Assembly (NCBI RefSeq): GCF_014698035.1
Contig: NZ_JACJSF010000024.1
Coordinates: 33,594-97,593 of the forward strand
Direction of reading: 5' to 3'
Length of the DNA: 64,000 nt
Source of the DNA: Desmonostoc muscorum FACHB-395
GTDB taxonomy: Bacteria > Cyanobacteriota > Cyanobacteriia > Cyanobacteriales > Nostocaceae
A program made the translations under genes and the position numbers. Below are positions 21,901-28,941 of this stretch, in pieces. Below the pieces are notes generated by a model. The model did no database searches. It saw only the letters and a list, made by a program, of their open reading frames with translations, and was not told the DNA's origin. Each line of letters opens with the position of its first letter. Position 1 is the first letter of the stretch.

Positions 21901-24741
21901 ATTAGTGAACTAAGCCGCTTTTTAGAGAAGAAACTACCAAGTTATATGATACCAAGAGCCTTTGTGATTTTGGAAGCACTGCCCTTAACACCTAATGGCA
22001 AAATAGACCGCCGTGCCTTGCCTGCATTTGATCCAGCCAGACCCCATCTCGAAGGAAGTGCGATCGCACCTCGCAATCCAGTAGAAGAGGTATTAGCCGG
22101 GATTTGGCAAGAAGTTCTGGGTGTGGAAATCCTTAGTATCTATGACAATTTTTTTGAGTTAGGCGGGCATTCACTATTAGCAACCAGAGTTATTTCTCGC
22201 GTGAAGAAAGCTTTTGAGGTCGATTTACCTCTACGTGGTTTATTTGAGTCACCAACGGTAGCTCGATTAGCCGCAGAAATTCACAAGGCAATGAAAGCAG
22301 AAATAGTCAGAGAAATTCCGCCCATCCAGCGCGTTGCTAGAGATGGTCACTTACCCCTGTCGTTTGCCCAACAAAGATTATGGTTATTAGAGCAACTCCA
22401 ACCAGACAGCTTTATGTACAACATACCTGTCGCTGTGCGGTTCATAGGTTCTTTGAATGTGGCTTTGCTAGAACAGAGTTTGAATGAAATTGTCCGTCGT
22501 CACGAAGTCCTGAATACTACTTTTTATATGGTAGATGGACAACCATTTCAGGCGATTCCCACCGAAAACGGCGCTAACATCTCAACCCAAACTGTGACAT
22601 TGCCAGTGTTAGACCTGCGCGACTTACCAGAGGTAGAACGGGAAGTTAAAATTCAACAACTCATTATCGAGTCAGCCCAACACACTTTTGATCTAGCCCA
22701 AGCTCCATTAATGCGATGCACTGTCCTGTGCGTCGGTGAACAAGAGCATATAGTATTGTTCACAATCCACCATATTGTTTCAGATGGCTGGTCAATGGGT
22801 ATATTCATTCGGGAGTTAGCATTACTGTACGAAGCCTTTTCTTGTAACAAACCTTTTCTACTTCCAGAATTACCCATCCAATATGCAGACTTTGCTGTGT
22901 GGCAAAGACAGTGGTTACAAGGAGAGGTACTAGAAACTCAACTCGCCTACTGGAAGCAACAATTGGGGAATAACCTCCCTGTAATGCAATTATCAGATCG
23001 TCCCCGCACAGACATTAAAACCCGTCGGGGTGCTTCTCAAACTTTTGTAATTCCTCCTCAAGAGTCCTTAGCACTGCAAACCCTCTCACGCCAGCAGGGT
23101 GTCACCTTATTTATGACCTTGCTAGCAGGATTTCAGGTATTACTACAACGCTACACAAATCAAGATGACATCGTGATTGGCACTGATGTTGCTAACCGTA
23201 ACTTAGCTGAAACTGAGTTGTTGATAGGTTTTTTTGTGAATCTGCTTGTCTTACGCACCGACTTGAGTGGTAATCCTAGTTTTCGAGAGTTGCTTGGGCG
23301 AGTGCGTCAAGTAGCGTTAGGAGCTTATGCTCATCAAGACTTGCCTTTTGATGAATTAGTAAAAGCTCTACAACCAGAGCGGAATTTAAGCAACACTCCG
23401 CCATTATTTCAGGTATTATTTGTCCTCCAAAATGCACCCATGCCACCTTTGGAATTACCAGGACTAACCTTAAGTTTGTTAGAAATTGAACACAAAGTCG
23501 CTAGATTTGATTTAGCACTGTTTTTGACTGAAACAGAGCAAGGAATTTCAGGTAAGTGGCAATATAACTCTGACTTATTTGATGCCAGCACTATCACTCT
23601 TATGACCGATCGCTTCCAGACACTTCTTAACAGTATAATTTCACAGCCCGATGCTCGGATTGGTAGCCTAGAAATGCTTACCGAAGCAGAAAGAGAACAA
23701 CAAGCTATACAAAAAAAAGAACGTAGGGCCTTTAATCAGAAAAAGTTAATCGGCATTACTCCCAAAGCTGTTAGCTTGTTACCAGAAACATTGGTAAAAA
23801 CTAATTATCTCCAATCTGGGCAAACATTTCCTCTCGTAATTCAGCCAGCTACAGACGATATTGATTTGGTAGCTTGGGCTAAAACTAACCAAGAATTTAT
23901 CCAGACAGAATTATTAAAGCATGGGGCAATTTTATTTCGAAATTTTAATGTAGAATTAGTTTCAGAATTTGAAAATTTTGCTCAGACAATTTCGCCAGAA
24001 TTGTTTGGTGATTATGGTGATTTACCTCGCACTGGAGAAGGTGGTAAAGTTTATGGTTCTACTCCTTATCCACCTGATAAAGCAATCCTTTTTCATAATG
24101 AAAGCTCTCATTTACATCAGTGGCCGCTGAAAATTTGGTTTTTCTGTGTGCAACCAGCACAACAAGGTGGAGAAACACCGATTATAGACTGCCGCCAAGC
24201 TTACAAAATTCTCAATCCCAAGCTGCGAGAAAGATTAGATCAAAAACAATTAATGTATGTTCGTCACTATACAAATGGTCTAGATGTAAGCTGGCAAAAC
24301 TTCTTTCGTACCGATGATAAATCTATCGTAGAAAATTATTGTCGCCAGACTAAAATTGATTTTGAATGGTATGATGATAACAGTCTAATTACGCGCCAAG
24401 TTCGTCCAGCTTTAGCAGTACATCCAAAAACAAACGAACCTGTATTTTTTAATCAAATTCAGTTACACCATATAGCGTATCTAGATCCAGAAGTTCGGGA
24501 ATCTTTATTGTCTACTTTTGGAGATGAAAAGCTACCGCGTAATGTTTATTACGGAGACGGTACTCCTATAGAAGACTCAGTTATTGCAGAAATAAATGAA
24601 GTTTATCAGCAGTCTCAGACGAGCTTTACTTGGCAAAAAACTGATATTTTAATGTTAGATAATATGCTGACTGCTCACGGGCGAAATCCATATATAGGTT
24701 CTCGCAAACTTGTTGTAGCAATGGCAGAAATGATTCAGTAA
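15952..24741 (+). CDS. NRPS: interface-A(Asp)-PCP-C-A(Gly)-PCP-C-beta-hydroxylase
   Basis: This is a 2929-residue protein. Residues 1-440 form a C-like domain whose catalytic HHxxxDG is replaced by SLPGLCAD (138-145), an interface-type domain. A1 (about 455-960) reads DLTKIGHVGK by my alignment, the Asp code, and is followed by a PCP (GGHS near 1005). C2 (about 1066-1510) has HHIVADA (His1202, His1203, Asp1207, Ala1208), an Ala for the usual Gly. A2 (about 1523-2035) reads DILQLGLIWK, the Gly code, followed by a PCP near 2071. C3 (about 2129-2580) has an intact HHIVSDG (His2273). The C terminus (about 2600-2929) is a fused SyrP/TauD-like hydroxylase with HNE (His2715, Glu2717) and His2909. 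C3 and the fused hydroxylase should serve the Asp module of the protein at 25705. There is no epimerase. Confidence 0.94.
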   Translation: MLEEMQGFRLSPQQKHLWQLQEIDNLPYRSQCAVLIEGHLDVNILKLVLETVVNRHEILRTNFRSLPGMTIPLQVIGKQKINLDNTYDLSSLTPEEQENSLTELFHTISQQPFDIVQGSPLQLSLVTLSASKYVLIVSLPGLCADINTLEILVQEISQSYEAWLKGEEIENEPLQYADLAEWQNELLEGAETEAGRDYWQKQNVALNLQGLKLPFEKQSADELVFKPQTQNFEIAPKLIKQIDILSKYNNSSISECLLACWQILNWRLTKQEHLTIGMGFVGRKYQELETVIGLFSKYLPLNINIEATSKIKDIVYSNKKSIQQLDKIQDYFNWEQIAGLIQNNLRFFPLCFEFGEQPDKYLAADVSFTIYQQYACIERFRLKLSCLRQDDTLTAELHYDSGVFQAEDIKRLIEQFQTLLASAIANPDATISELEVLSQIERHQLLYEVNNNQRDYPQTKCIHQLFEEQAQKTPDNIAIVFEDQQLTYAQLNSKVNQLAHYLQQQGVKAEVVVGLCTERSLEMMIGLLGILKAGGAYLPLDPTLPQESLNLRLQGIQVDIILTQQCWLDILPTDAAKVICLDTDWEVIAQNKDENPSSEVTPENLVYVLFTSGSTGKPKGVAIAHQQLLNYVNAIIDRLNLPGGINFATVSTLAADLGNTVIFPALCTGGCLHLISYQRATDSAALAEYCRKHPIDCLKIVPSHLASLLASSSAKFILPRQRLILGGEVANWQLIEQIQHYIPDCLIFNHYGPTEACVGVCTLEIVPEQVERHLAATVPLGRSIANTQVYILEENYKLAPLGVKGEIYIGGAGLARCYLNQPDQTALKFIPHPYSDIPGARLYKTGDLGRYLPNGTIEFLGRIDNQVKIRGFRIELGEIEAVLNQYPHVREVVVLVKESESGQKYLAAFVVPSEESPCSINELRGYIRDRLPEYMLPSTFIILKALPLTPNGKVDRQALLELNPVRPELETSLVTPRTPVEEVLAGIWIGLLGIERVGIHNNFFELGGHSLLATQVVSQVREAFQVEMRLRSLFEKPTIAGLAELIETTMRSGEKLEIPPIERVPRNEALPLSFAQQRLWFLDQLDPSNPFYNISSAILLKGSLNVPILEQSFQEIVQRHEALRTGFVNVNGEPVQVIAPALNITLPVVDLQKLSLEEREAETRRLTNLHARHSFDLTQSPLLQTTLLQLAEDEHILLFTIHHIVADAWSAGVLIKEVAAFYESFSTSTLLLLPNLPIQYADFTLWQRQWLQTEVRSSQMAYWKQQLGGNLPVLQLPSDRQRPAIQTFRGKKQSWFIPQTLSQALKSISQREAVTLFMTMLAAFKTLLYRYTSQTDILVGSPIANRNRSEIEGLIGFFVNTLVLRTDLSGNPSFRELLRRIREVTLDAYTHQDLPFEQLVAELQPDRNLGHTPLFQVMFVLQNAPMETLKLSGLSLTPIEVDTEIARFDLTLSLTDTAQGLIGVFEYNTDLFDSAAIARMQGHFQTLLEGIVANPDQQLSDLPILTQAEQHQLLIDWNDSQADYPKVCIHQLFEAQVERTPNAIAVVFEDQQLTYQELNTCANQLAQHLQTLGVGKETLVGICTERSLEMIIGLLGILKAGGAYLPIDPAYPAERVAFMLKDAQVSVLLTQQNLLAALPQHQAQVVCLEKIPGGIADNPIHNATTDNLAYVIYTSGSTGQPKGVQITHSAVVNFLSTMRLNPGLTQQDILLSVTTLSFDIAALELYLPLITGARLVIVSRQVATDAAQLSEQLVSSGATVMQATPATWRLLLAAGWQGSSRLKILCGGEALDRSLADQLLKGGCQVWNLYGPTETTIWSAIHKVDEQMERQDGIVSIGRPIANTQFYILDPGQKLVPVGIPGELHIGGAGLARGYLHRPELTVEKFISHPFQSRVKEDQFSKKYRLYKTGDLVRYRADGTIEFLGRIDHQVKVRGFRIELGEIEALLNQHPEVQTSVVVIQGDEPSDRRLVAYVVLQCDRVVAISELSRFLEKKLPSYMIPRAFVILEALPLTPNGKIDRRALPAFDPARPHLEGSAIAPRNPVEEVLAGIWQEVLGVEILSIYDNFFELGGHSLLATRVISRVKKAFEVDLPLRGLFESPTVARLAAEIHKAMKAEIVREIPPIQRVARDGHLPLSFAQQRLWLLEQLQPDSFMYNIPVAVRFIGSLNVALLEQSLNEIVRRHEVLNTTFYMVDGQPFQAIPTENGANISTQTVTLPVLDLRDLPEVEREVKIQQLIIESAQHTFDLAQAPLMRCTVLCVGEQEHIVLFTIHHIVSDGWSMGIFIRELALLYEAFSCNKPFLLPELPIQYADFAVWQRQWLQGEVLETQLAYWKQQLGNNLPVMQLSDRPRTDIKTRRGASQTFVIPPQESLALQTLSRQQGVTLFMTLLAGFQVLLQRYTNQDDIVIGTDVANRNLAETELLIGFFVNLLVLRTDLSGNPSFRELLGRVRQVALGAYAHQDLPFDELVKALQPERNLSNTPPLFQVLFVLQNAPMPPLELPGLTLSLLEIEHKVARFDLALFLTETEQGISGKWQYNSDLFDASTITLMTDRFQTLLNSIISQPDARIGSLEMLTEAEREQQAIQKKERRAFNQKKLIGITPKAVSLLPETLVKTNYLQSGQTFPLVIQPATDDIDLVAWAKTNQEFIQTELLKHGAILFRNFNVELVSEFENFAQTISPELFGDYGDLPRTGEGGKVYGSTPYPPDKAILFHNESSHLHQWPLKIWFFCVQPAQQGGETPIIDCRQAYKILNPKLRERLDQKQLMYVRHYTNGLDVSWQNFFRTDDKSIVENYCRQTKIDFEWYDDNSLITRQVRPALAVHPKTNEPVFFNQIQLHHIAYLDPEVRESLLSTFGDEKLPRNVYYGDGTPIEDSVIAEINEVYQQSQTSFTWQKTDILMLDNMLTAHGRNPYIGSRKLVVAMAEMIQ

Positions 24742-24774
24742 TCGAAAAAAATAAATATAAATAAATTCCATTAA

Positions 24775-24781
24775 AAGGAGG
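24775..24781 (+). promoter_or_regulatory. Strong Shine-Dalgarno site for a TTG start
   Basis: AAGGAGG ends 8 bases before TTG 24790. The ATG at 24782 that overlaps it runs straight into TGA (ATG AAT ACT TGA), so the TTG start is the best choice for the methyltransferase gene. Confidence 0.65.
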
Positions 24782-24789
24782 ATGAATAC

Positions 24790-25554
24790 TTGATATCTTC
24801 AGAACAACGCAATACGAATCATGATGCGATCGCTTCCATCTACGACTTGAAAAGTCTACTAGAACGCCACGACATAGTGCTGGAGTGTATAGACAAATTA
24901 ATCCTTCAAAATATTCCAGAAAAAGCGCATATTTTTGACCTCGGTTGCGGTACAGGACAAATTGCCCAACGGCTACTAAAAAGAGGTTATCAAGTAACTG
25001 GACTTGATAGCTCTGAAGGAATGCTTAATATTGCTCGTGAGAATGCACCAGAAGCTGAGTTTATTCTAGATGATGCCCGCTTTTTTAAATTACCGCCAAC
25101 TTTTCATGCAGTTATTTCTACAGATGTAGTTCTGAATTATATTCTCAGTATTGAAGAATTACAGAATACATTGCAAAACGTGTATAATGCTTTGCTAGAA
25201 AAGGGTATATTTGCCTTTGAATTATATCTAGAAGAATTATGTGAATCAAATTGGAAAAATAACGAATCTGGTGGGGGTGTTAAAGAAGATAATGTCTGGG
25301 TTGATATTTGGAGCTACGATCCAAATACCAAAATAGGTCGAAAAGACACCACCAGATTTGAATTTATAAATGGTAACTGGCAACGCTTAGACAGAAGCTT
25401 TTTCTTAAAAGCTTATTCAACAGCAGAAGTTAAAATAGCTCTGGAAAAAGTAGGATTTACAGAAGTTACTATCTATGATACTAACCGCGAACTTGAACTA
25501 AATAAAACCTCTGAAGCTGCCTGCTTCGTTTGTCGTAAACAGCTAAGTAACTAG
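24790..25554 (+). CDS. Class I SAM-dependent methyltransferase (trans-acting tailoring enzyme)
   Basis: The 254-residue protein has motif I IFDLGCGTGQIAQRL (about 47-62), the acidic motif II TGLDSSEGML and a DDARFFKLP segment of the Methyltransf_25/11 type. The start is TTG with a strong Shine-Dalgarno site. The acceptor atom (N, O or C) cannot be told from sequence. It lies between the NRPS ending in the fused hydroxylase and the next interface-A-PCP protein, the same place in cassette 2 that the MycE-like methyltransferase and hydroxylase genes occupy in cassette 1. Methylation of a side chain or backbone of the hydroxy-Asp-Gly part is possible. Confidence 0.82.
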   Translation: MISSEQRNTNHDAIASIYDLKSLLERHDIVLECIDKLILQNIPEKAHIFDLGCGTGQIAQRLLKRGYQVTGLDSSEGMLNIARENAPEAEFILDDARFFKLPPTFHAVISTDVVLNYILSIEELQNTLQNVYNALLEKGIFAFELYLEELCESNWKNNESGGGVKEDNVWVDIWSYDPNTKIGRKDTTRFEFINGNWQRLDRSFFLKAYSTAEVKIALEKVGFTEVTIYDTNRELELNKTSEAACFVCRKQLSN

Positions 25555-25641
25555 GCATAACTCAGCAACATTGTATTTTCTTTATGAAGAATAACGATAA
25601 ATATAACCATCCTAAATAAGTCTTGAACATCTCCAATTCTT

Positions 25642-25670
25642 CTCTCTGCGTTCTCTGCGCCTCTGTGGTT
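25642..25670 (+). repeat. Short interspersed repeat (CTCTGCG...CTCTGTGGTT type)
   Basis: The sequence CTCTCTGCG TTCTCTGCGC CTCTGTGGTT is the same family as the arms of the palindrome at 56898-56970 in this window. It sits in the 150-bp gap before the NRPS gene at 25705. Such copies are frequent in Nostocales. Confidence 0.55.
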
Positions 25671-25704
25671 AATTTATTTTTAAAATGATTTAGGATTCCT
25701 ATAT

Positions 25705-28700
25705 ATGCCAACTCAAATAACTCAAGGTTTTCGCCTTTCCCCTCAACAGAAACATATTTGGTCATTACAGCAAAATAATTCCGCTTATTTTGCTCAATGT
25801 GCCCTTCTTCTAGAAGGCGATCTCAAACCAGAAGTATTAAAAGCTGCTTTAGAACAAGTCATTATTCGACATGGAATTTTACGTACAACTTTTCACTGTC
25901 TACCGGGAATGAAAATTCCTGTGATGGATGTAAAAAATAGTAGTAGTATTATATCGTGGGATAACATCGATCTGAGTCATTGTGAACCCAAAGAAATCTC
26001 AAGTAAAATTGCAGAGCTTTTCCAAACAGCAGCGTCCCTAACTTTGGACTTTGAGCAAGGAACACTGTTACATATATCTCTACTAACGCTATCAACAAAA
26101 AAGCATATTTTACTTATTAGTTTGCCTTCAGTTTGTGCCGATACTTGGACACTCAAAAATCTGGTGACAGAAATCAGTAATTCATACTCTGCTTGTTTAC
26201 AAGGTGAGAGAATATCTGAAGAAGTTGTACAATATCTACAATTCTCAGAATGGCAGAATCAATTACTCACAGATGAAGATGCAGAAGCAGCCAAGCAATA
26301 TTGGCATGAGCAACTTTCTCCACTTGCTTCGTTGAAATTACCTTTTGAAAGCCAGCCGTCACAGCCATCCAAGTTTGAGATCAACTGCTGTCGATTAGAT
26401 ATTCCCCTTGATGTGACAGCCAAGATTGCCAACTTAGCTCAAAAGTATGATACTTCTACTGCTGTCATCTTACTAGCTTGCTGGCAAACGCTGATTTGGC
26501 GACTTACAGGACAGCCAGATATCGTTATTGGTATGGCTAGCGATCGCAGAGACTACGAAGAACTATACAGTTTATTAGGACTTGTTGCTACTTGGTTGCC
26601 AGTTAAAAGCCATTTGACACCAGACTTACGCTTTCAAGAAGTTGTAGAACTAGCTAATCAGACTATAGAAGCTAGTGCAGAATGGCAAGATTATTTTGTG
26701 CCAGAACCGATAGAAAATCACGAACAACTAGCTTTTCCCATCGGCTTCGAGTTTGAGCAACTACCAGAAAAACTCGTTGCTGGCGACGTATCATTTTCTC
26801 TTGAGCAATATTACAGTTGTATTGAACAATTTAAAGTAAAACTCACTTGTACTCAACGCGAGCATTCTTTAACTACAGAGTTCTACTACGATGTAAATTA
26901 CTTTACAGCCGATGCTATTGAACGTCTAGCCAGAGAATTTCAAACTTTATTAACGAGTGTAACTGCTAATCCCGAAGAGAAAATTAGCCAATTAGAAATT
27001 CTCAGCTTTAGCGATCGCCAACAATTACTTGTAGAATTTAACCAAACACATATTGACAATCCCCAATATAAATGTATTCACCAACTATTTGAAGAACAAG
27101 TACAAAAAACACCAAATAAAATTGCCGTTGTCTTTGAAGATCAGCAACTCACTTATGCACAGTTGAACCGCAAAGCTAATCAACTTGCCCACTACTTGCA
27201 ACAGCGAGGAGTCAAGCCGGAAGTTTTAGTAGGACTTTGCACAGAGCGTTCGTCGGAGACGTTGCCGGAGGCATCACTCTTGATGATTATTGGGCTTTTG
27301 GGCATCATAAAAGCTGGTGGAGCCTATCTACCACTAGATCCAACCTTACCCAAGGAAGGTTTTGCTAGCCGATTGCAGGGTATCGAAATACCATTGATAT
27401 TGACACAACAGCGATTAGTCGATAACCTGCCAACAGATGTAGCACAGATAGTTTGCTTAGATACAGATTGGGATATCATTGCCGATCACAAAGATGAAAA
27501 TCCCATCAGTGAAATCACAGCCCAGAATTTAGTTTATGTTTTGTTCACCTCTGGCTCTACTGGTAAACCGAAGGGAGTTGCCATCGAACACCAGCAACTG
27601 CTGAATTACCTTCACGGAATCACACAGAGGTTAGACTTATCAAGCACAACTAACTTTGCCACTGTTTCCACCTTAGCTGCTGACTTGGGTAACACTGGAA
27701 TCTTTGCTGCCCTTTGTACTGGCGGATGTCTGCATATATTATCCATCGAGTGTGCTACTGACTCAGCAATCTTGGCAAAATACTGCCGCACCCATCCCAT
27801 TGACTGCCTCAAAATTGTCCCTTCCCACCTTGCTACTCTTCTCGCCTCTGCCCCATCCGATTCCATCTTGCCCCGCCAGCAGCTAATTCTGGGTGGCGAA
27901 GCTGCAAGTTGGCAACTTATTGAGCAGATTCGGCAGCAAGCTCCATCCAGCTTAATCTTCAATCACTATGGCCCTACAGAAGCCACCGTAGGGGTTACTA
28001 CCTTCGCAGTTCAAAATCAGCAAATTAGTACGCAGACAGTACCCCTTGGTCGTCCGCTTGCCAATACGCAGATTTATTTACTAGATAAGCAACTGCAACC
28101 AGTACCCATTGGTGTACCAGGTGAATTGTATATTGGTGGTGCGGGGTTAGCCAGAGGTTATCTCAATCGCTCTGATCTAACGGCAGAAAAGTTTATTCCT
28201 AATCCTTTTGCAGAGATGGGTTCACGTCTATACAAAACTGGTGATATGGCTCGTTACTTAGCTGACGGCAATATTGAATTCATTGGGCGAGTTGATCAGC
28301 AGGTAAAAATTAGGGGTTTCCGTGTTGAACTTGGAGAAATTGAAAGCGTACTGTGTCAACATCCGCAAGTACAACAAGCTGTAGTTTCTGTTCGGGAAGA
28401 CAACAGCAACAAATCCTTAATAGCCTACGTTGTTTCTAAGCAAACACAAACACTCAATGTTAGCGAACTGCAAAGATTTATCAGAGAAAAACTACCAGAA
28501 TACATGATGCCCTCAACTTTTATTATGTTGAAGGCTCTGCCACTAACATCCAATGGTAAAATCAACCGTAATGCACTTCCAGAATCAAATGGCGATCGCC
28601 CAGAATTGGCAGCAAATTATGAACCACCACAAACTGAGGTAGAGCAAAGCATCGCTGATATCTGGCAACAGATTCTTCATGTTGAAAAAGTGGGCATTCA

Positions 28701-28935
28701 TGATAATTTCTTTGATATCGGTGGTCACTCATTATTGCTTGTTCAAGCTCACGCTAAACTACGAGATATTTTCCTCAGCAATATATCAGTGATTAATTTA
28801 TTTGAATATCCAACTATCAACTCATTAGCTAAATATTTAACGCGAAAACAGACGGAAGTAGCTTCTTTTGAAGAAAGCACTCAACGCGCCCAAAGCCGCA
28901 CTGATTCTAGGCAATCAAGGGCGCAATATAGGTAA
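25705..28935 (+). CDS. NRPS: interface-A(Asp)-PCP
   Basis: The 1076-residue protein begins GFRLSPQQKHIW like the N termini of the proteins at 15952 and 45986. Its first 445 residues are a C-like domain with SLPSVCAD (139-146) where HHxxxDG should be, so it is predicted not to form peptide bonds. The A domain (about 455-960) reads DLTKIGHVGK, Asp; its FATVSTLAADLGNT stretch is identical to A1 of the upstream NRPS, which points to module duplication. The A domain carries a short insertion (ETLPEAS, about residues 520-526) relative to its sisters. A PCP with IGGHS follows near 1010, then a charged tail that may dock with the PKS encoded next. The condensation it needs should come from C3 of the protein at 15952, and the hydroxylation from the enzyme fused to that C3. 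Confidence 0.92.
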   Translation: MPTQITQGFRLSPQQKHIWSLQQNNSAYFAQCALLLEGDLKPEVLKAALEQVIIRHGILRTTFHCLPGMKIPVMDVKNSSSIISWDNIDLSHCEPKEISSKIAELFQTAASLTLDFEQGTLLHISLLTLSTKKHILLISLPSVCADTWTLKNLVTEISNSYSACLQGERISEEVVQYLQFSEWQNQLLTDEDAEAAKQYWHEQLSPLASLKLPFESQPSQPSKFEINCCRLDIPLDVTAKIANLAQKYDTSTAVILLACWQTLIWRLTGQPDIVIGMASDRRDYEELYSLLGLVATWLPVKSHLTPDLRFQEVVELANQTIEASAEWQDYFVPEPIENHEQLAFPIGFEFEQLPEKLVAGDVSFSLEQYYSCIEQFKVKLTCTQREHSLTTEFYYDVNYFTADAIERLAREFQTLLTSVTANPEEKISQLEILSFSDRQQLLVEFNQTHIDNPQYKCIHQLFEEQVQKTPNKIAVVFEDQQLTYAQLNRKANQLAHYLQQRGVKPEVLVGLCTERSSETLPEASLLMIIGLLGIIKAGGAYLPLDPTLPKEGFASRLQGIEIPLILTQQRLVDNLPTDVAQIVCLDTDWDIIADHKDENPISEITAQNLVYVLFTSGSTGKPKGVAIEHQQLLNYLHGITQRLDLSSTTNFATVSTLAADLGNTGIFAALCTGGCLHILSIECATDSAILAKYCRTHPIDCLKIVPSHLATLLASAPSDSILPRQQLILGGEAASWQLIEQIRQQAPSSLIFNHYGPTEATVGVTTFAVQNQQISTQTVPLGRPLANTQIYLLDKQLQPVPIGVPGELYIGGAGLARGYLNRSDLTAEKFIPNPFAEMGSRLYKTGDMARYLADGNIEFIGRVDQQVKIRGFRVELGEIESVLCQHPQVQQAVVSVREDNSNKSLIAYVVSKQTQTLNVSELQRFIREKLPEYMMPSTFIMLKALPLTSNGKINRNALPESNGDRPELAANYEPPQTEVEQSIADIWQQILHVEKVGIHDNFFDIGGHSLLLVQAHAKLRDIFLSNISVINLFEYPTINSLAKYLTRKQTEVASFEESTQRAQSRTDSRQSRAQYR

Positions 28936-28941
28936 AATGAT

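Noticed and set aside
24782..24793. ATG 24782 as start of the methyltransferase gene
   Set aside because: It reads ATG AAT ACT TGA and stops at once; the TTG at 24790 has the correct frame and spacing to AAGGAGG.
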